A DNA stretch of 64,000 nucleotides from Poseidonocella pacifica (GTDB lineage: Bacteria > Pseudomonadota > Alphaproteobacteria > Rhodobacterales > Rhodobacteraceae), in NCBI RefSeq assembly GCF_900111875.1, contig NZ_FOJU01000002.1, forward strand, positions 124,001-188,000, read 5' to 3'. The notes below the pieces were generated by a model. That model did not search any database, was not told where the DNA came from, and was given only the letters and a program-made list of their open reading frames with translations. Made by a program: the position numbers and the translations under genes. Numbering within the stretch: position 1 is the first letter of the stretch; each line of letters starts with the position of its first letter. Shown here piece after piece: positions 8,800 to 17,060 of the stretch.

Positions 8800-9003
8800 A
8801 TGACCCAAAATGTGCTCTATTCCTCTATCCGAGCCCGACGTGACCTGTTTGGCGCGATCCGGCGCATGGCCGGATTGGCCCGACAACGCGAAGCGCTCAC
8901 CCGTCTTGACGAACACCTTTTGCGCGACGTTGGCATCTCCCGTGATGAAGCTGAACGCGAAGCGGCCCGCGCACCATGGGATCCACCTGCGCATTGGCGG
9001 TGA
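8800..9003 (+). CDS. DUF1127 (YjiS-like) small protein
   Basis: Basic 67-residue protein with the DUF1127 core in its C-terminal half (LARQREALTRLDEHLLRDVG followed by ISRDEAEREAARAPWDPP). Such proteins in alphaproteobacteria have been linked to RNA turnover, phosphate or carbon responses and sRNA interaction, but no role can be assigned here. It starts 118 bases from the divergent LysR gene, so the two promoters share one intergenic region. The family is recognised from the conserved L-x-D-x-x-L-x-D-I/V-G-I pattern. Confidence 0.85.
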   Translation: MTQNVLYSSIRARRDLFGAIRRMAGLARQREALTRLDEHLLRDVGISRDEAEREAARAPWDPPAHWR

Positions 9004-9030
9004 GTTTAGGTGTCCACGTGCGGGAAGTTC

Positions 9031-9059
9031 TTGAAAAGCCCCCGCACCTTGCCGATATT
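9031..9059 (+). promoter_or_regulatory. sigma70-like promoter upstream of the BI-1 gene
   Basis: TTGAAA (9031-9036) and GATATT (9054-9059) are separated by 17 bases, 54 bases before the BI-1 start codon. Four of six -10 positions match consensus. Confidence 0.45.
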
Positions 9060-9071
9060 GATCTATGAACT

Positions 9072-9089
9072 GGTGCGTGAATTCGCACC
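9072..9089. promoter_or_regulatory. GGTGCG-N6-CGCACC inverted repeat in the BI-1 leader
   Basis: Perfect 6-base arms around TGAATT, starting 12 bases after the candidate -10 box and ending 24 bases before the ATG. It could be an operator or a leader hairpin; nothing further can be said. Confidence 0.3.
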
Positions 9090-9113
9090 CTCAGTGTACC
9101 AATGGAGGCATAG

Positions 9114-9851
9114 ATGGCAGAACTGAACCGGATGCGGACGGCGACTGGCGCCCGCACCGCCCATATCGACGAAGGGCTTCGCGCCCACATGAACAAGGTC
9201 TACGGCACGATGTCCGTGGGCATGCTCATCACCTTCGCCGTTGCTTGGGCAATCGGGACGTCGCCGCAGCTTCTCTCGATTTTCCGCGACCCCCAAACCA
9301 TGCAACCCAACATTCTGGGCTGGATCGCGATGTTCGCGCCGCTGGGCATGATCTTCGGTTTTGGCGCAGTGATGCGAAAGGCTTCGGCGGCCGGCGCACG
9401 GCTCTTCTTCTTTGCCTTTGCCGCAGCGATGGGGCTTTCGCTGTCCTACATCTTCGCGGTCTATACCGGCATCTCCATCGCCCAGACCTTCCTCGTGACG
9501 TCGATCGCGTTCGCCGGCCTGTCCCTGTTCGGCTATGTGACGAAGCGGGATCTCTCCGGCATGGGCACTTTCCTCATGATGGGGGTCATCGGCCTCTTGG
9601 TGGCGATGGTCATCAACATCTTCCTGCAGTCACCGGCGATCATGTTTGCCGTGTCGATTCTGGGCGTACTGATCTTCGCCGCTCTCACGGCCTATGACAC
9701 ACAGAAGATCAAGGCAGAGTATGTGGCCCATGCCCACCATGGGGACGCAGAATGGCTTGAGAAGTCTGGTATTCACGGGGCGCTGAACCTCTACCTCGAC
9801 TTCATCAACATGTTCCAGTTCCTGTTGATGTTCCTTGGCAATCAGGAATAA
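9114..9851 (+). CDS. Bax inhibitor-1/YccA-family membrane protein
   Basis: Integral inner-membrane protein of 245 residues with about seven predicted hydrophobic segments, from ITFAVAWAIGTS near residue 38 to the C-terminal LYLDFINMFQFLLMFLGNQE. The C-terminal signature (GALNLYLDFINMF) and the AALTAYDTQKIK motif are diagnostic for the BI-1/YccA family, whose bacterial members are proton-sensitive ion leak channels or FtsH partners. The ATG at 9114 follows GGAGG at 6 bases. The gene stands alone between a promoter candidate and a strong terminator. Confidence 0.92.
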   Translation: MAELNRMRTATGARTAHIDEGLRAHMNKVYGTMSVGMLITFAVAWAIGTSPQLLSIFRDPQTMQPNILGWIAMFAPLGMIFGFGAVMRKASAAGARLFFFAFAAAMGLSLSYIFAVYTGISIAQTFLVTSIAFAGLSLFGYVTKRDLSGMGTFLMMGVIGLLVAMVINIFLQSPAIMFAVSILGVLIFAALTAYDTQKIKAEYVAHAHHGDAEWLEKSGIHGALNLYLDFINMFQFLLMFLGNQE

Positions 9852-9874
9852 CGAGCTTCAAAGCTCCAGTTGCG

Positions 9875-9901
9875 AGGCGGCGCATTATGCGCCGCCTTTT
9901 T
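9875..9901 (+). terminator. intrinsic terminator after the BI-1 gene
   Basis: Perfect 10-base stem (AGGCGGCGCA at 9875-9884 with TGCGCCGCCT at 9888-9897), a 3-base loop, then a T run to 9901. It ends the single-gene BI-1 transcript. Confidence 0.9.
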
Positions 9902-9951
9902 GCATCAAAAGGCAGCTTGCCGCCATTCAGGGCGTTTCCACATTGCTGGAA

Positions 9952-9980
9952 TTGAAAAATGAATGCGCAGTTGCTAAATT
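9952..9980 (+). promoter_or_regulatory. sigma70-like promoter upstream of rsfS-rlmH
   Basis: TTGAAA (9952-9957) and TAAATT (9975-9980) are spaced by exactly 17 bases, after the BI-1 terminator and before the AGGAGG at 10021-10026. It is the best promoter candidate for rsfS-rlmH. Confidence 0.5.
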
Positions 9981-10085
9981 GGGGTCAGCCCTGCGCCGGG
10001 GTGCATTCGGCGCAAGACAAAGGAGGACAATGTCCTGTCACTCGAAGTTGATGCGGCATCTGCCGCCATTCCGGACACCGCTCAC

Positions 10086-10454
10086 ATGAGCGGGTTTTCG
10101 GAAGACGATGGTCAGAGCGAACGCCTGCTCGACCGTATTCTATTCTCTCTCGACGAAGACAAAGCCGAAGACATCGTGAAGATCGACCTTCGCGGTAAAT
10201 CTGCGATCGGCGATTACATGGTGGTTTGCTCCGGTCGGTCTTCGCGTCAGGTTTCGGCAATCGCCGACAAACTTGCCGAGCGGATCAAGGAAATGTTCGG
10301 AACCTCCCCCCGCATTGAGGGCAAGGAAACCGGTGACTGGGTCCTGATCGACACCGGCGATGTCGTCGTGCACGTATTTCGTCCCGAAGTGCGCGACTTC
10401 TATCAGCTCGAGAAGATGTGGCTCCCCGGTGGAGTGACCAAGACGCAAGCCTGA
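10086..10454 (+). CDS. rsfS: ribosomal silencing factor RsfS (start uncertain)
   Basis: RsfS/Iojap/YbeB protein, which binds ribosomal protein L14 and blocks subunit joining in starvation. The core is complete: DDKAEDIVKIDLRGKSAIGD, YMVVCSGRSSRQVSAIADKL, GDWVLIDTGDVVVHVFRPEV and FYQLEKMW. The first in-frame ATG is at 10086, but it has no ribosome site. The frame is open back to CTG at 10035 (LSLEVDAASAA), which lies 8 bases after a perfect AGGAGG. Translation may therefore begin at this CTG, or a small sequence change separates the ATG at 10030 from the gene. The stop overlaps the rlmH start by one base (TGATG). Confidence 0.93.
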   Translation: MSGFSEDDGQSERLLDRILFSLDEDKAEDIVKIDLRGKSAIGDYMVVCSGRSSRQVSAIADKLAERIKEMFGTSPRIEGKETGDWVLIDTGDVVVHVFRPEVRDFYQLEKMWLPGGVTKTQA

Positions 10455-10924
10455 TGCGTCTACATATCTGTGCGGTCGGCCGCCTTCGGGCGGGGCCGGA
10501 ACAGGTCTTGATTGAAGACTACCTCGCTCGGGCCGAACGTACCGGTCGGGCGCTCGGCTTCAGTTCCTGCACACTCCATCAAATCGACGAACGCAAGGGC
10601 GGCGGCAAGGCTGGCGAAGCCGCACTTCTGCGCAAGGCTCTGCCCTCGGGAGCAACGACCTGTGCCCTTGATGAGCGCGGCCGAGTGCTTGACAGCGTTG
10701 AGTTCGCCGCCCTGCTTGGGAAATGGCGAGACGAAGGGCGCGGCGACTTGGCGTTCCTGATCGGGGGTGCCGATGGCCTCGCCCGTGACCTGCGCACAGA
10801 AGCGGAGGCCACGTTGAGTTTGGGCAAGATGGTCTGGCCGCATATGCTGGCACGGGTGATGCTTTGCGAGCAAATATACCGTGCAACAACAATCCTGGCT
10901 GGCCTGCCCTATCACCGGGTTTGA
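10454..10924 (+). CDS. rlmH: 23S rRNA (pseudouridine1915-N3)-methyltransferase RlmH
   Basis: SPOUT-class methyltransferase that modifies pseudouridine 1915 in helix 69 of 23S rRNA on assembled ribosomes. The 156-residue protein starts MRLHICAVGRLRAGPEQ and carries the C-terminal knot that binds S-adenosylmethionine: FLIGGADGLARDLR, LSLGKMVWPHMLARVMLCEQ and YRATTILAGLPYHR. Its ATG overlaps the rsfS stop by one base. This rsfS-rlmH order is common in proteobacteria, so both act on the ribosome. An in-frame start 12 codons upstream would overlap rsfS more deeply and is not needed. The 3' end overlaps the convergent small gene by 13 bases. Confidence 0.95.
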   Translation: MRLHICAVGRLRAGPEQVLIEDYLARAERTGRALGFSSCTLHQIDERKGGGKAGEAALLRKALPSGATTCALDERGRVLDSVEFAALLGKWRDEGRGDLAFLIGGADGLARDLRTEAEATLSLGKMVWPHMLARVMLCEQIYRATTILAGLPYHRV

Positions 10925-11115
10925 CCACCCGCCTGCCAGTGTGACCGCATGACATTTCCGTGCCAATCCTCCGTGGGAATTGTGATGACCGGCTCTTCGG
11001 CTAGGCCTTTTGGCTCGTACGAAAGCGCCGCGAGAAACGCGATCGCCGAAATGAGAACGGCCAGCACCATTGCGGTATTTGGTACGTAGCCGGCGGTGAC
11101 GACTTGATCGGACAT
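10912..11115 (-). CDS. small single-span membrane protein, unknown function
   Basis: Unrecognised 67-residue protein. One hydrophobic stretch (about residues 14-32, NTAMVLAVLISAIAFLAAL) is flanked by a short N-terminus and a 35-residue acidic-then-basic tail, suggesting a bitopic inner-membrane protein. A good ribosome site (AGGAG, 6 bases before the ATG) supports it as real. It overlaps the end of rlmH by 13 bases on the opposite strand and is divergent from gpmI. No conserved motif is recognised and no function is proposed. Confidence 0.65.
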   Translation of the reverse strand: MSDQVVTAGYVPNTAMVLAVLISAIAFLAALSYEPKGLAEEPVITIPTEDWHGNVMRSHWQAGGQTR

Positions 11116-11192
11116 AAAGAACTCCTGTGGTTTTGTGCCAGCAAAATACCGCGCTCGGGCAAATCAATAAAACGAATGTTAGTGCGAGGATA

Positions 11193-11216
11193 CATCACCG
11201 AATGTGATGCATTCGG
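11193..11216. repeat. two overlapping inverted repeats between the small gene and gpmI
   Basis: CATCAC-N5-GTGATG (11193-11209) and CCGAATG-N5-CATTCGG (11198-11216) overlap in the divergent intergenic region. Each could form a hairpin that excludes the other, or they could be operators for either gene. Function is not shown. Confidence 0.3.
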
Positions 11217-11300
11217 GACGCGAGAAATCGCCTGCCCCGTGGTTGCTCCCTGAAGTGCTGCAGCGTAGAAACAGACCAGCAGATGAAGGAAGGGGACCTC

Positions 11301-12824
11301 ATGACCGCGCCCAAACCCGTTGCACTTTGCATCCTTGATGGCTGGGGTCAGAGGACCAGTTCCGAAGGTAACGCCCCCCTTCTCGCGCATACTCCCAACT
11401 TCGACCGGTTGATGAACACCTGTCCCCACGCAACCCTGACTACGTTTGGGCCAGATGTCGGGCTGCCCAAGGGGCAGATGGGGAATTCAGAGGTCGGTCA
11501 CACCAATATCGGCGCAGGCCGTGTCGTCGCCATGGACCTTGGCCAGATCGACCTCGCCATTGAGGATGGGTCATTCCAGAAAAATGAAGCTCTACAGAAG
11601 TTCATCGCGACGCTGAAGGAGACAGGCGGTGTCGCACATCTGTTCGGACTGCTTTCGGATGGGGGCGTGCATGGCAGCATTGAACACACCATCGCGGCCA
11701 CGCGTGCCATAGCCACCAGCGGCGTACCCGTTGTGCTTCACGCTATTACCGATGGCCGTGACGTCGCACCCAAAAGCGCCGACGGTTTCTTGGCTCACCT
11801 CGAAAGAGAACTTCACGACAATGCCCGCATTGGCACAGTCATCGGGCGGTACTACGCAATGGACCGTGACAATCGATGGGAGCGGATCGAGCAGGCCTAT
11901 CGCGCCATTATGCTCGGAGAGGGCGAAACCGCCCCGACCGCCGAAGTGGCCATTCGGCAAGCTTGGGATGACGACAAAACCGACGAGTTCATCCCCGCAA
12001 CAGTCATCGGTGATTTCTCCGGGATTAAGTCCGAGGATGGCGTCTTCTGCCTCAACTTCAGAGCGGATCGTGCCCGAGAAATCCTGCGTGCCATCGGGGA
12101 GCCCGCGTTTGACGAGTTCGATACGACAAACCGACCTGAACCGGCTGCGCTCCTTGGAATGGTGAACTACTCGACGGTTCACGACGCTTTCATGACGACG
12201 TGCTTTCCCAAGCAGAAGATCGTCAACACGCTTGGTGAATGGGTGGCAAAGCAGGGACTGCGACAGTTCCGCCTCGCCGAAACCGAAAAGTATCCGCATG
12301 TGACCTTCTTCTTGAACGGCGGCAAGGAAGATCCCGAGGCGGGAGAAAACCGTCACATGGCGCCATCGCCCAAGGTTGCGACCTATGACCTACAGCCCGA
12401 AATGAGTGCGCCGGAAGTCACCGAGAAATTCGTCGAAGCTATTGAAGCGGGTTATGACCTGATCGTGACGAACTATGCCAATCCGGACATGGTGGGCCAT
12501 ACCGGCGATCTTGATGCGGCGATCAAGGCTTGCGAGGCTGTGGATCAAGGGCTCGGGGAAGTGGTCGCAGCACTAGAAGCTGCCGGGGGCGCTATGATCG
12601 TAACGGCGGATCACGGCAACTGCGACATCATGATCGATCCTGAAACGGGCGGGCCACATACGGCGCATACCACCGAATTGGTCCCTGTGATTCTGGTCGG
12701 AGGACCAGAGGACGCGGAGCTTCGGGAAGGGGGGCGTTTGGCGGACCTCGCACCTACCTTGCTCGCGCTCATGCAGATCGACAAGCCAGAGGAAATGACC
12801 GGGAAAAGTCTCCTTCTTCGATGA
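11301..12824 (+). CDS. gpmI: 2,3-bisphosphoglycerate-independent phosphoglycerate mutase
   Basis: Interconverts 3- and 2-phosphoglycerate in glycolysis and gluconeogenesis using two Mn2+ ions and a phosphoserine intermediate. About 507 residues, alkaline-phosphatase fold. The N-terminal LCILDGWG metal motif, GNSEVGHTNIGAGR with the nucleophilic Ser, HAITDGRDVAPKSA, and C-terminal MIVTADHGNCDIM and GPHTAHTTELVPVIL are all present. The ATG at 11301 (MTAPKPVALCILDG) follows AAGGAAGGGG; an in-frame ATG six codons upstream lacks spacing. It overlaps the next gene by 4 bases (ATGA), tying glycolysis to a cell-wall gene pair as is common in this bacterial group. Confidence 0.96.
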   Translation: MTAPKPVALCILDGWGQRTSSEGNAPLLAHTPNFDRLMNTCPHATLTTFGPDVGLPKGQMGNSEVGHTNIGAGRVVAMDLGQIDLAIEDGSFQKNEALQKFIATLKETGGVAHLFGLLSDGGVHGSIEHTIAATRAIATSGVPVVLHAITDGRDVAPKSADGFLAHLERELHDNARIGTVIGRYYAMDRDNRWERIEQAYRAIMLGEGETAPTAEVAIRQAWDDDKTDEFIPATVIGDFSGIKSEDGVFCLNFRADRAREILRAIGEPAFDEFDTTNRPEPAALLGMVNYSTVHDAFMTTCFPKQKIVNTLGEWVAKQGLRQFRLAETEKYPHVTFFLNGGKEDPEAGENRHMAPSPKVATYDLQPEMSAPEVTEKFVEAIEAGYDLIVTNYANPDMVGHTGDLDAAIKACEAVDQGLGEVVAALEAAGGAMIVTADHGNCDIMIDPETGGPHTAHTTELVPVILVGGPEDAELREGGRLADLAPTLLALMQIDKPEEMTGKSLLLR

Positions 12825-13888
12825 TCCGCCCGCTTGCTCTTGCTCTTCTTCTCGTCGGTGGTTCCGCCTGGGCGGATGACGTCGGCGAGGCGGCCGCGCG
12901 TGCCGCTACCAGCATTACCACAGCAGAACACGCGCTTGAGCGTGCGGAGAGCGCCAAGGACCGGATCCGGGCGCTAAGCACTGCGGTCCGCGGCTTTGAG
13001 GAAGGGCTCTCTGCGGTACGTGCCGGGCTTCGCACCGCCTCTTTGCGAGAGGCGGAGTTGAAGGACGCACTGGAGGCCAAACAATCCGAACTCGCCGGCC
13101 TGCTTGGGTTGCTGCAAGCTGTTGCCCGCACCCCTCCCCCCGCCGCGCTGCTTCATCCCGGCGGACCGGAGGGCACTGTCCAGGCGGGACTCTTGCTTGC
13201 TGATCTGAACCCAGCCTTGCGTGCCGAAGTTGAGGAGCTACGCGCGGATCTCGAAGAGGCCGCCCGGCTCCGGCAGATGCAGACAGAGGCGGAGGCGACC
13301 CTGAAGAGCGCACTGATGAGCGCCCAAACGGCGCGCACAGAGCTATCTTCGGCAATGGCCGCGCGCGCGGAATTGCCACGCCGTTTCATTGAGGACCCGG
13401 TCAAGACGGCGCTTCTCGTTGCATCCGCGGATACGCTTACCGCCTTTGCGGCCAACCTTGATGAGATCCCCTCCGAGCGCCCGGACCGACTTCGCTCGGA
13501 TCTGCATGGCCTCAAAGGTACATTGCCCCTGCCCGTGTCGGGCACCGTCTCGCGTGACACGAGGCCCGGCATTTTAATTGAAACCCAGCCTGAAGCGCTT
13601 ATCACATCCCCGACTGCGGCCACCGTTCGCTATCACGGCCCACTTCTTGACTACGGAAATGTGATTATTCTGGAGCCGGGACAGGAGACTCTTTTCGTGC
13701 TTGCTGGCGCGGCGGAGGTATATGCTGAGATCGGACAGGTAATCCCCGCGGGCCATCCGGTCGGACGGATGGGAGGTACGGCAACCGATGGCGCGGACGT
13801 GACGCGGGGCGAAACCCTGTATATGGAAGTCAGAGAGGGAACCGCCGCAGTGGATCCGCTGACGTGGTTCGGAATCGACGAGGAATGA
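12821..13888 (+). CDS. EnvC-like murein hydrolase activator, degenerate LytM domain
   Basis: Exported protein of 355 residues. It has a signal peptide (MIRPLALALLLVGGSAWADD), a long Ala/Glu/Arg-rich coiled coil (about 25-190) and a C-terminal M23/LytM-like domain (about 240-350; LLDYGNVIILEPGQETLFVL, GQVIPAGHPVGRMGG, TLYMEVREG). The His and Asp zinc ligands of active M23 peptidases are missing: the HGxG, YAHL and HLHFE positions lack histidine. As in E. coli EnvC, it should therefore act by activating amidases rather than cutting peptidoglycan. It overlaps gpmI by 4 bases and precedes ctpA by 4 bases, a typical alphaproteobacterial trio. Confidence 0.85.
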   Translation: MIRPLALALLLVGGSAWADDVGEAAARAATSITTAEHALERAESAKDRIRALSTAVRGFEEGLSAVRAGLRTASLREAELKDALEAKQSELAGLLGLLQAVARTPPPAALLHPGGPEGTVQAGLLLADLNPALRAEVEELRADLEEAARLRQMQTEAEATLKSALMSAQTARTELSSAMAARAELPRRFIEDPVKTALLVASADTLTAFAANLDEIPSERPDRLRSDLHGLKGTLPLPVSGTVSRDTRPGILIETQPEALITSPTAATVRYHGPLLDYGNVIILEPGQETLFVLAGAAEVYAEIGQVIPAGHPVGRMGGTATDGADVTRGETLYMEVREGTAAVDPLTWFGIDEE

Positions 13889-13892
13889 GCAA

Positions 13893-15233
13893 ATGAGAAA
13901 ATTCGCCCTGGCCGCTGCTACTGGCATCCTGACAGGTGCGCTGGCCACCACCCAGATCGCCGGCCCCCTGATGGCGCAAGAAAACGGTCGAAGCAGCGTC
14001 TATGAGCAGCTCGACCTTTTTGGCGACATCTTCGAACGCATCAGAGCGCAGTATGTCGAGGATGTCGACGAGAAGGAACTGATCGAGGCTGCCATCAATG
14101 GCATGCTGACCTCGCTCGATCCGCACTCCAGCTATCTGTCGCCAGACGATGCGGCCGACATGAGGGTTCAGACACGCGGCGAGTTCGGCGGGCTGGGCAT
14201 CGAGGTCACGCAGGAAGAAGGGTTCGTCAAGGTTGTCTCTCCGATCGACGGGACGCCGGCGGACGAGGCGGGGATCGAATCCGGTGACTTTATCACCCAT
14301 GTCGATGGCGAAAGCGTGCTTGGCCTGACCCTCGACGAGGCGGTCGACATGATGCGCGGCCCGGTGGGTTCGGATATCGTGATCACCGTGGTCCGTGAAG
14401 AAGAACCTGAACCGTTCGACATTACGATCACCCGGGATACGATCAAGCTCACCGCCGTGCGTATCCGCACCGAGGGTGAAAGCGTCGTACTCCGTGTGAC
14501 CACTTTCAACGATCAAACCTATTCCAACCTCGAAGAAGGCCTCGCCGAAGCGGTCGAAGAAGCCGGTGGCATGGACGGGATCAACGGGATCGTTCTTGAC
14601 CTTCGCAATAACCCCGGTGGCCTTCTGACACAGGCGATCAAAGTTTCCGATGCCTTCCTCGACAAGGGGGAGATCGTCTCGACCCGCGGGCGCAACATCG
14701 TGGATGGAGAGCGCTACAACGCGAGCGAAGGCGATCTTGCCGAGGGCAAGCCCATCGTGGTGCTCATCAATGGCGGTTCGGCCTCGGCCTCGGAGATCGT
14801 CGCAGGGGCCCTGCAGGATCATCGCCGCGCGATCGTCGTCGGAACCAAGAGCTTCGGCAAAGGGTCGGTGCAGACGGTCATGCCCCTTCGCGGCGATGGC
14901 GCCATGCGCCTGACCACGGCGCGCTACTACACCCCGTCGGGCCGATCGATCCAAGCCCTCGGGGTTTCCCCCGATATCGTTGTTGAACAACCACGCCGCG
15001 CGACGACTGAAGAGGAGGACGGTGATGAGTCGACAGCCCGCCCCCTCCGTTCCGAAGCCGATCTTCGCGGTAGCCTTGATAACGATAGCCTGTCCGAAGA
15101 TGAGATCCGCCAGATCGAAGAAGAGCGGGAACAGGCCGAAGAGGCCGCGCGCCTGCGTGAGGAAGACTACCAACTCGCTTATGCGATCGATCTCCTCAAG
15201 GGGCTGACCGCGCTCAGCACTGCGGACGAATAA
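13893..15233 (+). CDS. ctpA: C-terminal processing peptidase, S41 family (CtpA)
   Basis: Periplasmic serine protease of 446 residues that trims C-termini of exported and cell-wall enzymes. Signal peptide at residues 1-29, N-terminal helices (YEQLDLFGDIFERIRAQYVE), a PDZ domain (about 90-170; FGGLGIEVTQEEGFVKVVSP) and the S41 catalytic core. The catalytic Ser is about S298 in NGGSASASE and the Lys about K323 in FGKGSVQTV, 25 residues apart as in Prc. An acidic linker and a helical tail end the protein. It is translated just after the EnvC-like gene (GAGGA ribosome site inside that gene's end). An intrinsic terminator follows. Confidence 0.94.
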   Translation: MRKFALAAATGILTGALATTQIAGPLMAQENGRSSVYEQLDLFGDIFERIRAQYVEDVDEKELIEAAINGMLTSLDPHSSYLSPDDAADMRVQTRGEFGGLGIEVTQEEGFVKVVSPIDGTPADEAGIESGDFITHVDGESVLGLTLDEAVDMMRGPVGSDIVITVVREEEPEPFDITITRDTIKLTAVRIRTEGESVVLRVTTFNDQTYSNLEEGLAEAVEEAGGMDGINGIVLDLRNNPGGLLTQAIKVSDAFLDKGEIVSTRGRNIVDGERYNASEGDLAEGKPIVVLINGGSASASEIVAGALQDHRRAIVVGTKSFGKGSVQTVMPLRGDGAMRLTTARYYTPSGRSIQALGVSPDIVVEQPRRATTEEEDGDESTARPLRSEADLRGSLDNDSLSEDEIRQIEEEREQAEEAARLREEDYQLAYAIDLLKGLTALSTADE

Positions 15234-15239
15234 TGGGTG

Positions 15240-15266
15240 GCGGCCCGGTCACCCCGGGCCGCTTTT
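15240..15266 (+). terminator. intrinsic terminator between ctpA and rppH
   Basis: Perfect 9-base GC stem (GCGGCCCGG at 15240-15248, CCGGGCCGC at 15254-15262), 5-base loop, then TTTT. It lies between the ctpA stop and the rppH ATG at 15285, so it may attenuate rather than fully stop transcription. Confidence 0.8.
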
Positions 15267-15284
15267 CCAGCGAACAGGTATGAC

Positions 15285-15767
15285 ATGACCCCCGAAGAAA
15301 TTGCCAAACTACCCTACCGCCCTTGCGTGGGCGTCATGCTCGCCAATGACCGTGGCGAGGTATTCGTCGGGCAGCGGATCGACAATCCCGGCCCCGCATG
15401 GCAAATGCCGCAAGGTGGGATAGACGAAGGCGAAAGCCCACGAGAGGCCGCATTGCGGGAACTCGGGGAAGAGACCGGCCTGCTCCCCGAGCATGTGGAG
15501 GTCGAGGCCGAGACCTCCGGTTGGGTCGCTTACGATCTGCCTCATGACCTTGTTCCGCGTATCTGGAAGGGTCGCTATCGTGGACAGGAACAGAAGTGGT
15601 TCCTGATGCGGCTGAGGGCAGCAGAAAAATTCGTTGATATCAACACCCCCCACCCCGAATTTTCGGAGTGGAAGTGGCTGCCCGCGGATGGATTGGTTGA
15701 GCAGATCGTCCCCTTCAAGCGCGCCGTCTATGAGGCTGTGCTTACCGAGTTCGGCCCCAAGATATAG
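15285..15767 (+). CDS. rppH: RNA pyrophosphohydrolase RppH (Nudix)
   Basis: Removes pyrophosphate from triphosphorylated mRNA 5' ends and so starts decay by RNase E; relatives also cleave Ap4A. The 160-residue protein begins [20 protein letters not shown]. It has [12 protein letters not shown] and a complete Nudix box at about residues 44-66 (G-x5-E-x7-REL-x-EETG), and later WFLMRL and EFSEWKWLP typical of RppH. The ATG at 15285 is chosen by homology; an in-frame start 16 codons upstream would lie within the terminator hairpin. It converges on the lytic transglycosylase gene with a 3-base gap. Confidence 0.93.
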   Translation: MTPEEIAKLPYRPCVGVMLANDRGEVFVGQRIDNPGPAWQMPQGGIDEGESPREAALRELGEETGLLPEHVEVEAETSGWVAYDLPHDLVPRIWKGRYRGQEQKWFLMRLRAAEKFVDINTPHPEFSEWKWLPADGLVEQIVPFKRAVYEAVLTEFGPKI

Positions 15768-15770
15768 CTC

Positions 15771-17060
15771 TCACCGAAGACGCCTCAGGATTTCCAACGA
15801 GGCATAGCCATCGGGCACCAGCCCGATCCGGGCCTGAAATGAACGTACGGCCGCGATCGTGTTGGGCCCAATGCGCCCATCTACACCCTGCGTATCAAAG
15901 CCAGCCCGGGTAAGCCGCGCCTGCAACTCCTTTCGCTCGGCAGAGGTCAGAGCTCTATCCTGCCGCGGCCATTGCGATTGGATACGCGCGCCGCCTTTGA
16001 TCCGGTCAGCAAGATGCCCCACCCCGATGACATAGGCGTCCGCAGCATTGTAGCGCTCGATCACGCTGAAGTTCTTGAAGATCATGAAAGCCGCACCTTG
16101 CGCCCCCGCAGGCACCAGAATTGAGGCTGCGCCAAAATCCCTGACCGGACGCCCGGACATATCCGTGATACCAAGACGCGCCCAATCGGAGGGCATCCTA
16201 TTTTGTTCCCGGTCCGCGAGCCGATAGTCAAAGCCCCGAGGAAGCTGTACCTCAACCCCCCAAGGCATTCCGGGTATCCACCCAGCATTCTGCAGGTATG
16301 CTGCCGTGCTGGCCAGCGCATCCGCGGGATCGTCGGACCAGATATCGCGGCGCCCATCGCCCGTAAAATCAACCGCATAAGCTTGGTAGGATGTCGGGAT
16401 GAACTGAGTGTGCCCCATGGCTCCGGCCCAACTGCCGGTCATGTTTTCCACGGTCGTATCGCCGCTTTGCACAATTTGGAGTGCCGCGATCAATTGCTCT
16501 TCAAAAAACTCTCCGCGTCGCCCGTCATAGGCGAGCGTCGCCAGCGCCGGAATGACCTGCGTTTTTCCGCGGAATGTCCCATAGGCGCTTTCAAGACCCC
16601 AGATCGCCACGACGATGTTCCGATCAACGCCATAACGCGCCTCGATGGCGTCGAGGACGCGGGCGTGATCTCGCAATGCCGCACGCCCGTTTGCGACCCG
16701 TGTGTCTGACGCGGCGCTGTCCAGATACTGCCAAAGGGTCTTTGAAAATTCGCTCTGATTTCGATCCCGTGCGATCACATCGCTCTGATAGCGGATTCCG
16801 CGAAACGCGCGGTCAAACACGTCCCCCCGGATACCCGATCTGAGCGCGCGTCCGCGAAACTCCGCTATCCAGGTGGAAAAGCCCGTCTCCGCGACAGGCT
16901 GTGCTTGAGCTTCTGGGCGCAGTTTGGGCAGAGGGATGAAAGCTACCCATTGTCCGCTTGGGCGTAGTTGCGGCACAGGCGAGGTTTCAATAATGGGGGC
17001 GGCCTCACACAGCCCCGCTCCCAAGGTGAACAGCCCAATGAGGGCAGACTGAATACGCAT
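15771..17060 (-). CDS. lytic murein transglycosylase with C-terminal peptidoglycan-binding domain
   Basis: Periplasmic MltB-type (family 3) lytic transglycosylase, 429 residues, cleaving the glycan strand to 1,6-anhydro-MurNAc. A signal peptide (MRIQSALIGLFTLGAGLCEA) is followed by the SLT domain with catalytic Glu at about residue 157 (AIWGLESAYGTFRGKT). GSWAGAMGHTQFIPTSY, the MltB signature, and STAAYLQNAGWIPG come next. A C-terminal PG_binding_1 domain (GVDGRIGPNTIAAVRSFQ) should anchor it to the wall. The start at 17060 gives the signal peptide directly. It is divergent from the flavoprotein gene. Confidence 0.93.
   Translation of the reverse strand: MRIQSALIGLFTLGAGLCEAAPIIETSPVPQLRPSGQWVAFIPLPKLRPEAQAQPVAETGFSTWIAEFRGRALRSGIRGDVFDRAFRGIRYQSDVIARDRNQSEFSKTLWQYLDSAASDTRVANGRAALRDHARVLDAIEARYGVDRNIVVAIWGLESAYGTFRGKTQVIPALATLAYDGRRGEFFEEQLIAALQIVQSGDTTVENMTGSWAGAMGHTQFIPTSYQAYAVDFTGDGRRDIWSDDPADALASTAAYLQNAGWIPGMPWGVEVQLPRGFDYRLADREQNRMPSDWARLGITDMSGRPVRDFGAASILVPAGAQGAAFMIFKNFSVIERYNAADAYVIGVGHLADRIKGGARIQSQWPRQDRALTSAERKELQARLTRAGFDTQGVDGRIGPNTIAAVRSFQARIGLVPDGYASLEILRRLR

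Noticed and set aside
13830-15173. 447-codon open frame on the minus strand opposite ctpA
   Set aside because: It mirrors ctpA in a GC-rich gene; it has no ribosome site or family motif, and the plus-strand protein is complete.
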